64,000 bases of DNA, taken from assembly GCF_015207005.2 (NCBI RefSeq), contig NZ_JADEXS020000001.1, forward strand, positions 6,285,001 through 6,349,000. The letters run 5' to 3'. Origin of the DNA: Desmonostoc muscorum LEGE 12446 (GTDB lineage Bacteria; Cyanobacteriota; Cyanobacteriia; Cyanobacteriales; Nostocaceae). Shown in pieces: positions 1-7,710 of the stretch. Under the pieces are notes generated by a model. The model searched no databases and had not been told where the DNA came from. It worked only from the letters and a program-made list of their open reading frames with translations. Each line of letters starts with the position of its first letter. The stretch's first letter is position 1. Made by a program: the position numbers and the translations under genes.

Positions 1-359
1 CCATACTTTAAGCATATTTGTTCGACTTTACCGAGATGTCCTGTTTCGCCTTGTTGATAGTTTTGCTGAAAACTGAATTTATTGTTCGGGCTATAGGGAA
101 ATGAAAGCTTGACAATTTCGTAATCTTTCTCTTTAGTATTTTTTGCTCGATAATTTTGCCACTCTGAATAACATGGATAAGCCTCAGTCGGACTGATATG
201 CCATCTACTAATATCATCTAGTCCCGTAAAAACATTAATTAAGATAAAAATATCAATTAAAATAATAACAATCAAACTCACTTTATTTAGTGGTTCGTTG
301 TTGATGGTTCTTGATTTATTAAAAAATTGATTTAAAAAACGGCGGATTCTGGCAAACAT
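1..359 (-). CDS. Membrane-anchored hypothetical protein, N-terminal part (cut by left edge)
   Basis: Reading the minus strand from the ATG at 359 gives an open frame of 119 codons that runs off the window. The first 28 residues are basic and polar (start MFARIRRFLNQFFNK), followed by one strongly hydrophobic segment at about residues 28-45 (VSLIVIILIDIFILINVF) and then a soluble part rich in Tyr, Asn and Gln. This suggests a protein anchored by an N-terminal helix with its body outside the cytoplasm. A 69-residue frame overlapping it (8-217) is only a shadow in another frame. I do not recognise the family beyond 'cyanobacterial membrane protein', and the C-terminus is not available. Confidence 0.7.
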   Translation of the reverse strand, partial: MFARIRRFLNQFFNKSRTINNEPLNKVSLIVIILIDIFILINVFTGLDDISRWHISPTEAYPCYSEWQNYRAKNTKEKDYEIVKLSFPYSPNNKFSFQQNYQQGETGHLGKVEQICLKY

Positions 360-418
360 ATTATTTAATTGATTGCAGCAATGTGGGGATTAGTTTATCT
401 GATGATCGTTTCTGCGTC

Positions 419-611
419 AGAGGCTATTTATAAAGTGAAAATAAAATTCTTGTAGTGGCGTGACAAGGCTAAAATGTTGCAATAAATTTTCTTGTGGGGC
501 GGGCAAGATGCCCGCCAATTAGGACGGGCGAGACGCCCATCCCACAAGAGGAAAGCTAATGCACTACTTTAGTCTTGCCACGCTATTAAGATTTACTTTA
601 TAAATGGTCTC
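419..611. mobile_element. Palindromic MITE-like element with nested hairpins
   Basis: The two ends are imperfect inverted repeats of about 45 bases: ATTTATAAAGT at 426 matches the reverse complement of ACTTTATAAAT at 595-605, and further in tggcgtgacaaggctaaa pairs with the reverse complement of tttagtcttgccacgcta. The centre holds two GC-rich hairpins (gcgggcaagatgcccgc and gggcgagacgccc) framed by CTTGTGGG and CCCACAAG. There is no open reading frame. This is the architecture of a non-autonomous, palindromic dispersed element; no clear target duplication is visible. It fills most of the gap between the left-edge gene and the tRNA. Confidence 0.6.
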
Positions 612-690
612 TCATGTTTCATATTCTATGATGCAGTTGTGTACTTTTAACTACTAAACCGATTTTGTGAGGCTACCAAGAAATATCTTT

Positions 691-731
691 ATTAAAATAC
701 CTGCTAATCTTTTGAAAAGACTAGCAGGTAT
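691..731 (-). terminator. Rho-independent terminator of tRNA-Pro
   Basis: A long hairpin with arms ATACCTGCTA (from 697) and TAGCAGGTAT (to 731), extended inward by TCTTTT/AAAAGA pairing. On the minus strand it is followed by TTTTAATA and lies just 3' of the tRNA, so it probably ends that transcript. A shorter T run on the other side could let it work in both directions. Confidence 0.75.
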
Positions 732-744
732 CTTTTATTATCAA

Positions 745-818
745 TCGGAGCGGCGGGATTCGAACCCACGACCTCCACTACCCCAAAGTGGCGCGCTACC
801 AAGCTGCGCTACGCCCCG
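745..818 (-). tRNA. tRNA-Pro (anticodon GGG)
   Basis: The minus strand folds as a tRNA. The acceptor stem CGGGGCG pairs with CGCTCCG with one G-U pair, and the discriminator base is A. The anticodon stem CCACT/AGTGG encloses the loop TTGGGGT, giving anticodon GGG, which reads proline CCC/CCU codons. The T arm contains GGTTCGAATCC. CCA is not encoded. A terminator hairpin follows immediately. Confidence 0.95.
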
Positions 819-938
819 AATACTCAATTTTGGATTTTAGATTTTTAATTTTGGATTTTCCCAATTACAAATCTTAAATTCCGTTTATTGACTTTTGTTA
901 GTCTAGCATAAAGATAAGCAAAAGTATAGATATTAGAT

Positions 939-1304
939 TTAAAAAACTTTGAGCATTCCAGTGGCTTGGAGTAAATCTGGAACAGCAAAAGCATCCCATT
1001 TACCTTCTACACATCGCCCTCTATTCAGGATGAAACGTAGACTGTAGGCGTGGGGATAGCCTTCAACCTCCATCCATAATAAATCGCTTTCAGCTTCACA
1101 GGCAATTTTTTCCTCTTCCATTAATTCTGTTGCAAGTTGTTTCATGGTATCTGCTAGCTGTGCCAGTAGACGACAAAAATCATTCAACTCGGCTTCGGTT
1201 AACTCAATTGCCCAGTCATCTGTACCTATTAAACCTTTAAATTCAGGTGTATCGGGGTTCCAGCCAATACGCCAACCAGATCCACTTTTGACAACGCGTT
1301 CCAT
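939..1304 (-). CDS. DUF1818 family protein
   Basis: A 121-residue soluble protein whose sequence fits the DUF1818 family, which is found almost only in cyanobacteria and plastid lineages. Family-typical stretches are the start (MERVVKSGSGWRIGWNP), a central run of acidic helices and the C-terminal segment GKWDAFAVPDLLQA. No membrane segment or catalytic motif can be seen, and its molecular function is unknown to me. The length is normal for the family. The ATG at 1304 sits just before a short repeat-rich spacer, and the next gene (1354-1950) lies on the same strand upstream. Confidence 0.85.
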   Translation of the reverse strand: MERVVKSGSGWRIGWNPDTPEFKGLIGTDDWAIELTEAELNDFCRLLAQLADTMKQLATELMEEEKIACEAESDLLWMEVEGYPHAYSLRFILNRGRCVEGKWDAFAVPDLLQATGMLKVF

Positions 1305-1353
1305 AAAAGCTTAGGAGTGAGGAGTTATTAATTTACAACTCATTACTCTGCCA

Positions 1354-1950
1354 TTACTTAAGTAATTGGGCCCCTCCCTGTTGGGGTGGCTGTGGAGTTG
1401 TTGATGTAGTAGGGTTTGGTGTGGTGTTGGAGCGAGGGGCTGGTGTGTTTTGGGAAGTAGGATTAAATATACTGACTAAAACTTCCAGTAGGGCATTTCG
1501 TTGGCTGCGATTCAGACGGGCAATGGCAGCGCGATCGCCTTCTATCGGATTTTCCCGCAGTGTATCATTTCCTGGATAGCTACTATCATACATAACTTCA
1601 TTTGCACCCAGGTAATCAGCTAAAGTTAGTTTCCAATCCAAGCGATAAATTGGGGCACGTCCTTTAGTATAAAGATGATATCTAATCAAGCGATTTGCGA
1701 GGGTATTGTTTTCGGCAACTTTGCCATTTTCTTTGCTGATATACTTATTCTCCCGTGGAAAATCTGGCAATTTTTGGTAGACTATCTGCCAAACATCATT
1801 GGGGGTGATTGTCTGTGCTATCCCAGTTTGGTTAGTAAATAACCCTGAACCCAAAACAATTAAACTCAGCATTAAAGCAAACAATATTGCTGAGTACTGA
1901 GTTTTTAGCTTTGAAAGAACTGATTTCAACAGAAATTTTCTCTTTTTCAT
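1354..1950 (-). CDS. Secreted or anchored hypothetical protein
   Basis: A 198-residue protein. A basic N-terminus (MKKRKFLLKSVLSKLK) is followed by a hydrophobic stretch at about residues 20-38 and the sequence TGIAQT, which together look like a signal peptide or membrane anchor. The middle (about residues 48-160) is a charged, Tyr- and Asn-rich domain, and the last 35 residues are a low-complexity Pro/Thr/Gln tail. It probably acts in the periplasm. I recognise no named domain; similar proteins are annotated as hypothetical in Nostocales. It is co-oriented with the DUF1818 gene, 49 bases away, and may be co-transcribed. Confidence 0.7.
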   Translation of the reverse strand: MKKRKFLLKSVLSKLKTQYSAILFALMLSLIVLGSGLFTNQTGIAQTITPNDVWQIVYQKLPDFPRENKYISKENGKVAENNTLANRLIRYHLYTKGRAPIYRLDWKLTLADYLGANEVMYDSSYPGNDTLRENPIEGDRAAIARLNRSQRNALLEVLVSIFNPTSQNTPAPRSNTTPNPTTSTTPQPPQQGGAQLLK

Positions 1951-1983
1951 AGAACAAGATTTTGGACGTTGCTGAGTGAAAAT

Positions 1984-2056
1984 ATGAATATTCAGAATTC
2001 AGAACTCAGAATTCAGAACTCCTAACTCCGTAACTTAGCACTCAGCATTCAGCACT
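1984..2056. repeat. Short tandem repeats (attcagaactc / actcagcattc)
   Basis: Direct repetition of units such as cagaattcagaactc, then cactcagcattcagcact, in the spacer between rpoZ and the upstream-read gene. Similar strings recur at 11746-11766 and 12150-12180, so this is a dispersed short-repeat family of this genome. Confidence 0.7.
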
Positions 2057-2060
2057 ATTT

Positions 2061-2297
2061 TTATAGTTCGCCAATAATTTCTGGCTGAGTCAATTCATCG
2101 GACATCTCGATGATTGCTCTTAGCACTGGCTTCATCATCGCATCTTCGTTATTTTCAAAGTCTTCATAACGCCGACGCTTGGCACGATTCGCCACCTGAA
2201 CCGTAATGCGGTAACGATTTGAGGCTGCACTTATCAAATCCTCAGCACGATGCATAATTTGAGATTGTGTTGTCTCGAACTTAGAACGCTTTAGCAT
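2061..2297 (-). CDS. rpoZ: DNA-directed RNA polymerase subunit omega
   Basis: A 78-residue protein matching the small cyanobacterial omega subunit, which stabilises the beta' subunit during RNA polymerase assembly. The core motif region '[20 protein letters not shown]' at about residues 14-33 contains the conserved R-A-x-x-L...S-N-R-Y segment of the family. The following [10 protein letters not shown] and the acidic C-terminus are typical of the cyanobacterial form. It starts at ATG 2297 and is a single, complete gene with no unusual feature. Confidence 0.9.
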   Translation of the reverse strand: MLKRSKFETTQSQIMHRAEDLISAASNRYRITVQVANRAKRRRYEDFENNEDAMMKPVLRAIIEMSDELTQPEIIGEL

Positions 2298-2448
2298 AAT
2301 TAGTGGTTCTTGGGGACATTCTCCAGTGTAACAGCACTAAATCAGTCTGCTACTGTCTGTTTAACCGGCAGCAACCTTTCTGTTGACAGAGGTTAAGAGT
2401 ATTTTAGCTACCTTATAAGTAACTTGTAGTATTATTTAACGCATCCTC

Positions 2449-2868
2449 ATGGCTGACCTTGTGGAAACTGCGATCGCAGCAGGAAATTTCAATACGCTGA
2501 TAAAGGCTGTTAAAGCTGTAAATCTCATAGAAACTCTCAAAAGTCTTGATTCTTTGACACTCTTTGCACCCACTGACGAAGCTTTTGCCAATTTGCCAGA
2601 GGGAACTTTAGATTTGTTACTACAAGACATTCCTAAGCTCAGGAAAATTGTAGCGTATCATGTCGCTAGTGGGGATGTCAGGTCTGATGACTTGGTACAA
2701 ATTAATGAGGCACAGACCCTCGAAGGATCAATTGTAGCTATTGAATCTGTCAACGGCAAAATTAAGGTGAATGACGCCAATGTAATCAAAACAGACGTTT
2801 TGACAGACAATGGCGTGATCCATATTATTGATGCAGTGCTAATGCCTGCAATGGTGGCGGGGAAGTAA
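2449..2868 (+). CDS. Fasciclin (FAS1/beta-Ig-H3) domain protein
   Basis: A 139-residue protein consisting of one FAS1 domain. The H1 motif is seen as TLFAPTDEAFANLP (about residues 45-58) and the H2-like end as NGVIHIIDAVLMP (about residues 120-132); the central YHVASGD fits as well. FAS1 domains mediate adhesion or binding to extracellular partners. This copy has no signal peptide, and single-domain versions without one are common in cyanobacteria; their role is unclear. The ATG at 2449 is well placed, and the stop is directly followed by a short tandem repeat cluster. Confidence 0.9.
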   Translation: MADLVETAIAAGNFNTLIKAVKAVNLIETLKSLDSLTLFAPTDEAFANLPEGTLDLLLQDIPKLRKIVAYHVASGDVRSDDLVQINEAQTLEGSIVAIESVNGKIKVNDANVIKTDVLTDNGVIHIIDAVLMPAMVAGK

Positions 2869-2871
2869 GGG

Positions 2872-3000
2872 TATTGGGGACTGGGTATTGGGGACTGGGT
2901 ATTGGGTATCGGGAAAGAATTATTTGAATCCCTTCCCAACTCCCCAGTCCCCAGTCTCCAGTCCCCAGTCCCCCACTCCCTATTCCCTACTCCCTACTCC
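2872..3000. repeat. Short tandem repeats (ggggactgggta / ccccagtcccc), inverted pair
   Basis: Runs of gtattggggactg and then ccccagtctccagtcccc: the same heptamer-type repeat on both strands, able to fold back. This kind of STRR is typical of Nostoc and Anabaena intergenic regions. The right end runs into the last codons of the GH13 gene, so that gene's final residues may be repeat-derived. Confidence 0.8.
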
Positions 3001-4452
3001 CAAAATACAGCCAGTACGTCCAGAAATAGTTAATGACAACTCCTGAGTTTCTCCTTGACTATTCCACTCAACTTCAGCACTACCATATAAGACTTTGTTG
3101 GGTTGAGTGTGCAAACTGGCGATATCTACATTTGCTGTTGCCGAACTTGTCCCAGCGTTGATGGCAATTATCAATTCTTCTTTCTCCAAGGTTCGCGCAA
3201 AGATGTAAAGTTGTCCTTGAGCATAGAGAACTTGGTAATCACCTGTACGCAATGCTGGGTAAGTGTGGCGGAGGGCAATCAATTGCCGGTGAGTATCGAA
3301 AATTTCTTGATTCCAGTTAGTCTCTAAGGGAAAACCACGGCGTGAGTCTGGGTCTATGGCGCCAGGTAAGCCGACTTCATCGCCATAGTAGATACTGGAT
3401 GCACCGGGAAAGGTTAGTAGTAGTAGAGTCGATAATTCTACACTGGCTATATCGCCTCCCGCAATGGTCATCAATCGGGCTGTATCGTGACTTGCTAGCA
3501 AATTGAGTTGAGTCAGCTGAATTTCCCAAGGATAAAGTTGCAGTAATTCTTGGATTTGGGTGGCGTACTCGGCAGCAAATAAGGGTGGATAAGGTTTATA
3601 GTCGCGGCTTTGGACTTGTTCTAAGACTACGCGATCGCCAGCTACAAAGGCAATTGTCGGCCCAGCAAACAAATAATTCATCACCCCGTCAAATTGCGTT
3701 CCATCCAGCCACTCACGGGAATCTCCCCAGACTTCGCCGACAATGTAAGCTTCAGGATTGATGGCTTTGACGCGATCGCGGAACTCTTGCCAAAAACCAG
3801 GGGTTTTAATTTCAAATGGTACATCCAATCGCCAACCATCTATGCCGAATTTAATCCAATATTCGGCAATTTCCATAATGTATTCCCGCACTTCTGGATT
3901 GTCGTGGTTAAATTCTGGCAAGGCGCGGTTTCCAGCCCAACCCCTGTAGTTAGCAGGCAAATCTCCTGTGTAGGGCGCTAAAGGCCAACCCTCAATTTTG
4001 AACCAATTTACCCAAGGAGAATGAGGCCCATTCTCTAAAACGTCATGGAAAAAGAAAAATCCCCGACTGGAATGGTTAAATACTCCATCCAGAACGACTT
4101 TGATATTCCGTTGATGGGCGGCGTCTAGTAATTCCTTAAAAGCTTCGTTGCCCCCCAGCATGGGGTCAACTTGATAATAATCATGGGTATGATAGCGGTG
4201 ATTGCTGGCAGATTGAAAAATCGGTGTAAAGTAAATGGCGTTAATGCCCAGATCCTTGATATAGTCTAAGCCTTCCAGGATGCCCCATAAATCCCCGCCT
4301 TTATAACCTTGGAGTGTTGGCATAGCGTCCCAATCTTCCCAACGGGCTTCATGTAACAGCCGTTTGCGTGGCTGTTTGCTTCTAGCAAAGCGGTCTGGAA
4401 ATATTTGGTAGAAAACAGCGTGCTTCACCCAGTCTGGTGTTTGAATTTGCAT
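2980..4452 (-). CDS. GH13 alpha-amylase family protein (neopullulanase-like)
   Basis: A 490-residue glycoside hydrolase of family 13, expected to cut alpha-1,4 or alpha-1,6 glucans or maltodextrins. All conserved regions are visible: region I DGVFNH, region II GWRLDVPFEI with the nucleophile Asp, region III IVGEVWGD with the acid Glu, and region IV LLASHDTARL. The protein starts directly with the barrel (PDWVKHAVFYQIFPDRFARS), without the N-terminal dimerisation domain of classical neopullulanases and without a signal peptide, so it is probably cytoplasmic and works on glycogen breakdown products. The last residues fall inside a tandem repeat, so the original C-terminus may have been altered. 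Confidence 0.9.
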   Translation of the reverse strand: MQIQTPDWVKHAVFYQIFPDRFARSKQPRKRLLHEARWEDWDAMPTLQGYKGGDLWGILEGLDYIKDLGINAIYFTPIFQSASNHRYHTHDYYQVDPMLGGNEAFKELLDAAHQRNIKVVLDGVFNHSSRGFFFFHDVLENGPHSPWVNWFKIEGWPLAPYTGDLPANYRGWAGNRALPEFNHDNPEVREYIMEIAEYWIKFGIDGWRLDVPFEIKTPGFWQEFRDRVKAINPEAYIVGEVWGDSREWLDGTQFDGVMNYLFAGPTIAFVAGDRVVLEQVQSRDYKPYPPLFAAEYATQIQELLQLYPWEIQLTQLNLLASHDTARLMTIAGGDIASVELSTLLLLTFPGASSIYYGDEVGLPGAIDPDSRRGFPLETNWNQEIFDTHRQLIALRHTYPALRTGDYQVLYAQGQLYIFARTLEKEELIIAINAGTSSATANVDIASLHTQPNKVLYGSAEVEWNSQGETQELSLTISGRTGCILGVGSRE

Positions 4453-4852
4453 GAATTACTCTTTGTACGTTCAAAAGCGATCGTTGCAAATATTAGCTTC
4501 TTTGTGGCTCTTACTTATGATAGAAAATTGGGAATTTGGCATTGGGCATTGGGCATGGGAAGATTCTTTCCCATTATTTTATTATTTATTTAGAATCGAC
4601 TTTTCTAAGCAAATTTATCAGTTTTTGTAAAAAATAACTACCATAATTATTAATTATACTTAATTAATTCATAAAATTTAATATTTGTTGAATTAACTTT
4701 ATCCGTAATCACTTAAGCAAGTACTGGATTATTTTTATAGATTATGAATTATGTCAAGGTGTATTGAGTCCTAGTACTAAAAAATGAAGTTAGGATTCAA
4801 AATATCTATTGTTCTGGTTCCTGACTCCCAATAAATTTAATTTGAGGCAAAA
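4453..4852. other. AT-rich intergenic region
   Basis: 400 bases between two divergently read genes (GH13 and the protease). It holds a short gcattgggcattggg repeat at about 4540-4560 and otherwise AT-rich sequence. It must contain both promoters, but I see no convincing -35/-10 pair. No RNA gene or ORF is supported. Confidence 0.5.
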
Positions 4853-6580
4853 ATGAGACACGACAAACTTTCTCCCGGATTACTTTTGGCATTTCAGGAT
4901 TATCAAAACGAAGGAGAACAGGCTTTAGTTACACATAAGCGATCGCTTGGTATTATTGCTCATAAAAATACAGTCAAACCAACTAAGAGCGTCGTTTTTC
5001 TCTACTGCGACTCTGATGCAGACTTGAGTTATTTATCGCAATATAATATTGAAGTGAATCAAAATTCAGGCAGTGTTCGCACAGCTTTTTTACCAATAAA
5101 TGCTTTAGATGTCTTATCTGAAGAAGATGCGATTCAACGCATCAAGCCATCACGTAAACTGCATTTGCGGATGGATGTTGCACCAGGAAAAGTCAAATTA
5201 CCGGAGTTTAAAAACCAGACCGGACTCACTGGCAAAGGTGTAATTGTCGGTATTATAGATAGTGGCATTGACCCAAAACACCCCGCTTTTGCCGGAAGAA
5301 TTTTACACATTTGGGATCAAACACTCCCAGGTCCAGGAGTCACAGAAGGCCGCTACGGGGCTGAATTTACGGAAGCGCAACTGACAATTTCTCAGGATAC
5401 TGAGGGACATGGCACTCACGTTGCTGGAATTGCTGCTGGTGCGGATGCTACCTATAGCGGCGTAGCACCAGAGGCGGAATTAGTTGTGGTCAGGTCAGAT
5501 TTACAGGACGCCCACATTGCCGATGGCATTCGCTACATTTTCCGAATTGCCAGCGAGTTGGGACGCCCAGCAGTCGTGAATCTCAGCTTGGGTGGACACG
5601 CCGATGCCCATGATGGTAGCGATTCTCTATCAAAAGTGATTGACGCCGAAACAGGTCCTGGAAGAATTGTTTGTTGTGCTGCGGGTAATGAAGGAAGCAT
5701 CAATATTCATGGTCAAACAACCATACCCAGTGGACGCACCCGTGGTATGCGCTTTAATGTTCCTTTGAATCAAGTAGGCATAGTTTGGCTAAACGGTTGG
5801 TATTCCAAAGATAGTGAGTTGGAAGTGTCAGTGCGGAGTCCCAACGGTTTTGTCACCCCCTTCCAAAAAATCATTACTGACGGTAATCCTACCCAGGAAC
5901 ATCAGTTACCGGATGCACGGGTGGAAATAGTGACACCAGGCCCTGACCAAATTAACGGCGACCATAACTTTTTTGTGCAAATACGTGGTAACGGCCCTTC
6001 ACAAGTAATGGGAGGCATTTGGCAACTACGCCTACGGAATACTTCTGCAACTGAGACACGTCTGGATGTGTGGACATTAGATGATACGTCATCAGTGTTT
6101 TTTACAGGTAAAAGCATCAAGGATGCGCTAAAAATTGGTTCGCCGGGAGCCGCTAGCAGTGCTGTGACAGTCGCTGCTTATACTACCAAAGCTAAGTACA
6201 CAGATATTGATCAGCAAGTTCGAGAAATGGGCTTAGAATTGGATACTATTTCAGAATTCAGTAGTGAAGGTCCCCTACGCAATGATGCCCAAAAGCCTGA
6301 TGTAGCAGCACCAGGAGCAATGATTGTTTCCACACTTTCCGCCGATGCTAATTCTGCCCGCTCATCAATGATTAATTCTAAGTTTGTGGCAATGGCTGGT
6401 ACGAGTATGGCGACACCGTTCGTCACTGGGTTAGTTGCATTACTCTTACAACGTGACCCTCAACTCGATCCGGCTACTTTGAAAGATTTGTTACGTAAAA
6501 ATAGTGCAATCCCCGGAAAACCCGCAGGCACATTTGATGAGAAATGGGGTTATGGAGTGATTAATGCAGAGAATCTATAA
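4853..6580 (+). CDS. Subtilisin-like serine protease (peptidase family S8)
   Basis: A 575-residue protein with a complete S8 catalytic triad: Asp in VGIIDSGIDPKHPAF (about residue 140), His in EGHGTHVAGIAAG (about residue 190) and Ser in AGTSMATPF (about residue 525). The oxyanion-hole Asn is in CCAAGNEGS. About 200 residues are inserted between the Asn and Ser blocks (about 300-500), with a beta-rich look similar to bacterial S8 enzymes that carry an inserted domain. There is no signal peptide, so it is cytosolic or exported by another route. The first 110 residues could be a propeptide. A strong hairpin follows the stop codon. Confidence 0.92.
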   Translation: MRHDKLSPGLLLAFQDYQNEGEQALVTHKRSLGIIAHKNTVKPTKSVVFLYCDSDADLSYLSQYNIEVNQNSGSVRTAFLPINALDVLSEEDAIQRIKPSRKLHLRMDVAPGKVKLPEFKNQTGLTGKGVIVGIIDSGIDPKHPAFAGRILHIWDQTLPGPGVTEGRYGAEFTEAQLTISQDTEGHGTHVAGIAAGADATYSGVAPEAELVVVRSDLQDAHIADGIRYIFRIASELGRPAVVNLSLGGHADAHDGSDSLSKVIDAETGPGRIVCCAAGNEGSINIHGQTTIPSGRTRGMRFNVPLNQVGIVWLNGWYSKDSELEVSVRSPNGFVTPFQKIITDGNPTQEHQLPDARVEIVTPGPDQINGDHNFFVQIRGNGPSQVMGGIWQLRLRNTSATETRLDVWTLDDTSSVFFTGKSIKDALKIGSPGAASSAVTVAAYTTKAKYTDIDQQVREMGLELDTISEFSSEGPLRNDAQKPDVAAPGAMIVSTLSADANSARSSMINSKFVAMAGTSMATPFVTGLVALLLQRDPQLDPATLKDLLRKNSAIPGKPAGTFDEKWGYGVINAENL

Positions 6581-6587
6581 TTAGATT

Positions 6588-6631
6588 GAGAGACGCGATA
6601 ATATTTAACACAATAGATATATCGCGTCTCT
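6588..6631 (+). terminator. Stem-loop after protease gene
   Basis: AGAGACGCGATA and TATCGCGTCTCT form a 12-base-pair stem 10 bases after the protease stop codon. No long T run follows, so it is a weak terminator or an mRNA-stabilising hairpin. The same GAGACGCGAT core occurs at 9782 and 36521, which marks it as a dispersed repeat. Confidence 0.5.
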
Positions 6632-6879
6632 TGAGATTTATAGAAGGCGATCGCTTGATCTATTGTGTATTTATTCTGACAAATTTAACAGTGCGACCAT
6701 AGCACAACTAACTGTTTTTCGCAAACTCACATCCAGAAAATTTTACTGGTTTATTAAAATGTATGTAGTTTTATATACAAAGATGATTGTTAAAAATATT
6801 GACGAATATTTCGGTCGGTTTCATTTTTTGTTATAAATTTAATGATAATTTCTAGTTAGTTTTACTGAAATTTTACTCG

Positions 6880-7692
6880 ATGGTTAAACTTCGCGTTCAA
6901 GAATTAGCACAAGAAAAAGTTTACCGTTTACTTAGTCTCATTTCAGGAGTTTCTGAAGACGCTATTGAGACTTATGTCAGCCAAACATCTGAGGATTTTC
7001 AAAAAATTGCTACACCATTAGATTGGTCTTTTACAAAACCGGGTGCTGCTCAAGTATTTGAGATGCTAGATCATGAAAAAGCCAAGGGTATGGCTGTCAG
7101 TTTACTTAGCAAAGCTGCTGATATTTCTGCACCAGATATGGCTAGGTATGCAGATGAAAATGAAGATTTTGCGATCGCAGAAAAAATAGAGGAATTAAAA
7201 AAAATTGCCCAAGCTTTAGATGTAGAAATGGTAGAGCTAGTAAAGCCCAACGAGAAAAACGAAGGTGTAAAACTCAAGCTCGTTGAACTAACTCAAGAAA
7301 AACAAATATCCCTTAAAGAATTAGCAACTCGGTCTCAAATAGAGTTTCCTATTATTTGTTTCTATAGTTCACAACCTATTGAAAAGAAAAAATTAACCCA
7401 ACAGCCATTTTCTAAAAATTTGAAGGAAATTAGTAAAGTTTTAAATTGTACTTTGGAAGATTTGCAGGAAAAAGAGAAAGTAGAATTACCTCCAACTATA
7501 CTGCGAGTTCAAGAATTTTTGGATACGACAGATTTAAATATAAATGATTTAAGTTTGCTACTTGGAGTAAGTAGTGAATTTATAGATTTAATTGCCACAA
7601 ATCCTATAGATATAGGAAACATGCCCAAATGGGGAGAGGAAAAAATAATATGTGAAATCATATGTAAAATTTTGCGTTGTACCTGTAATTAG
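6880..7692 (+). CDS. Protein with three degenerate XRE/Cro-type HTH repeats
   Basis: A 270-residue soluble protein that I read as three copies of a Cro/C1-like fold. Each starts with a line such as KLRVQELAQEKVYRLLSLIS (residue 3), KLKLVELTQEKQISLKELA (about 130) or ILRVQEFLDTTDLNINDLS (about 205), and each ends with a helix like LKKIAQALDVEMVEL, LKEISKVLNCTLEDL or ICEIICKILRCTCN. The canonical DNA-recognition helix residues are not well kept, especially in copy 3, so protein binding is as likely as DNA binding. It lies 18 bases upstream of the pentapeptide-repeat membrane protein and probably forms an operon with it. Confidence 0.75.
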   Translation: MVKLRVQELAQEKVYRLLSLISGVSEDAIETYVSQTSEDFQKIATPLDWSFTKPGAAQVFEMLDHEKAKGMAVSLLSKAADISAPDMARYADENEDFAIAEKIEELKKIAQALDVEMVELVKPNEKNEGVKLKLVELTQEKQISLKELATRSQIEFPIICFYSSQPIEKKKLTQQPFSKNLKEISKVLNCTLEDLQEKEKVELPPTILRVQEFLDTTDLNINDLSLLLGVSSEFIDLIATNPIDIGNMPKWGEEKIICEIICKILRCTCN

Positions 7693-7710
7693 TTTACCCA
7701 AATTTAAGAT

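Noticed and set aside
4853..6580. Cyanobactin-type (PatA/PatG) protease
   Set aside because: No precursor peptide, YcaO or partner gene is nearby, and the domain layout is an ordinary S8 protease with an inserted domain.
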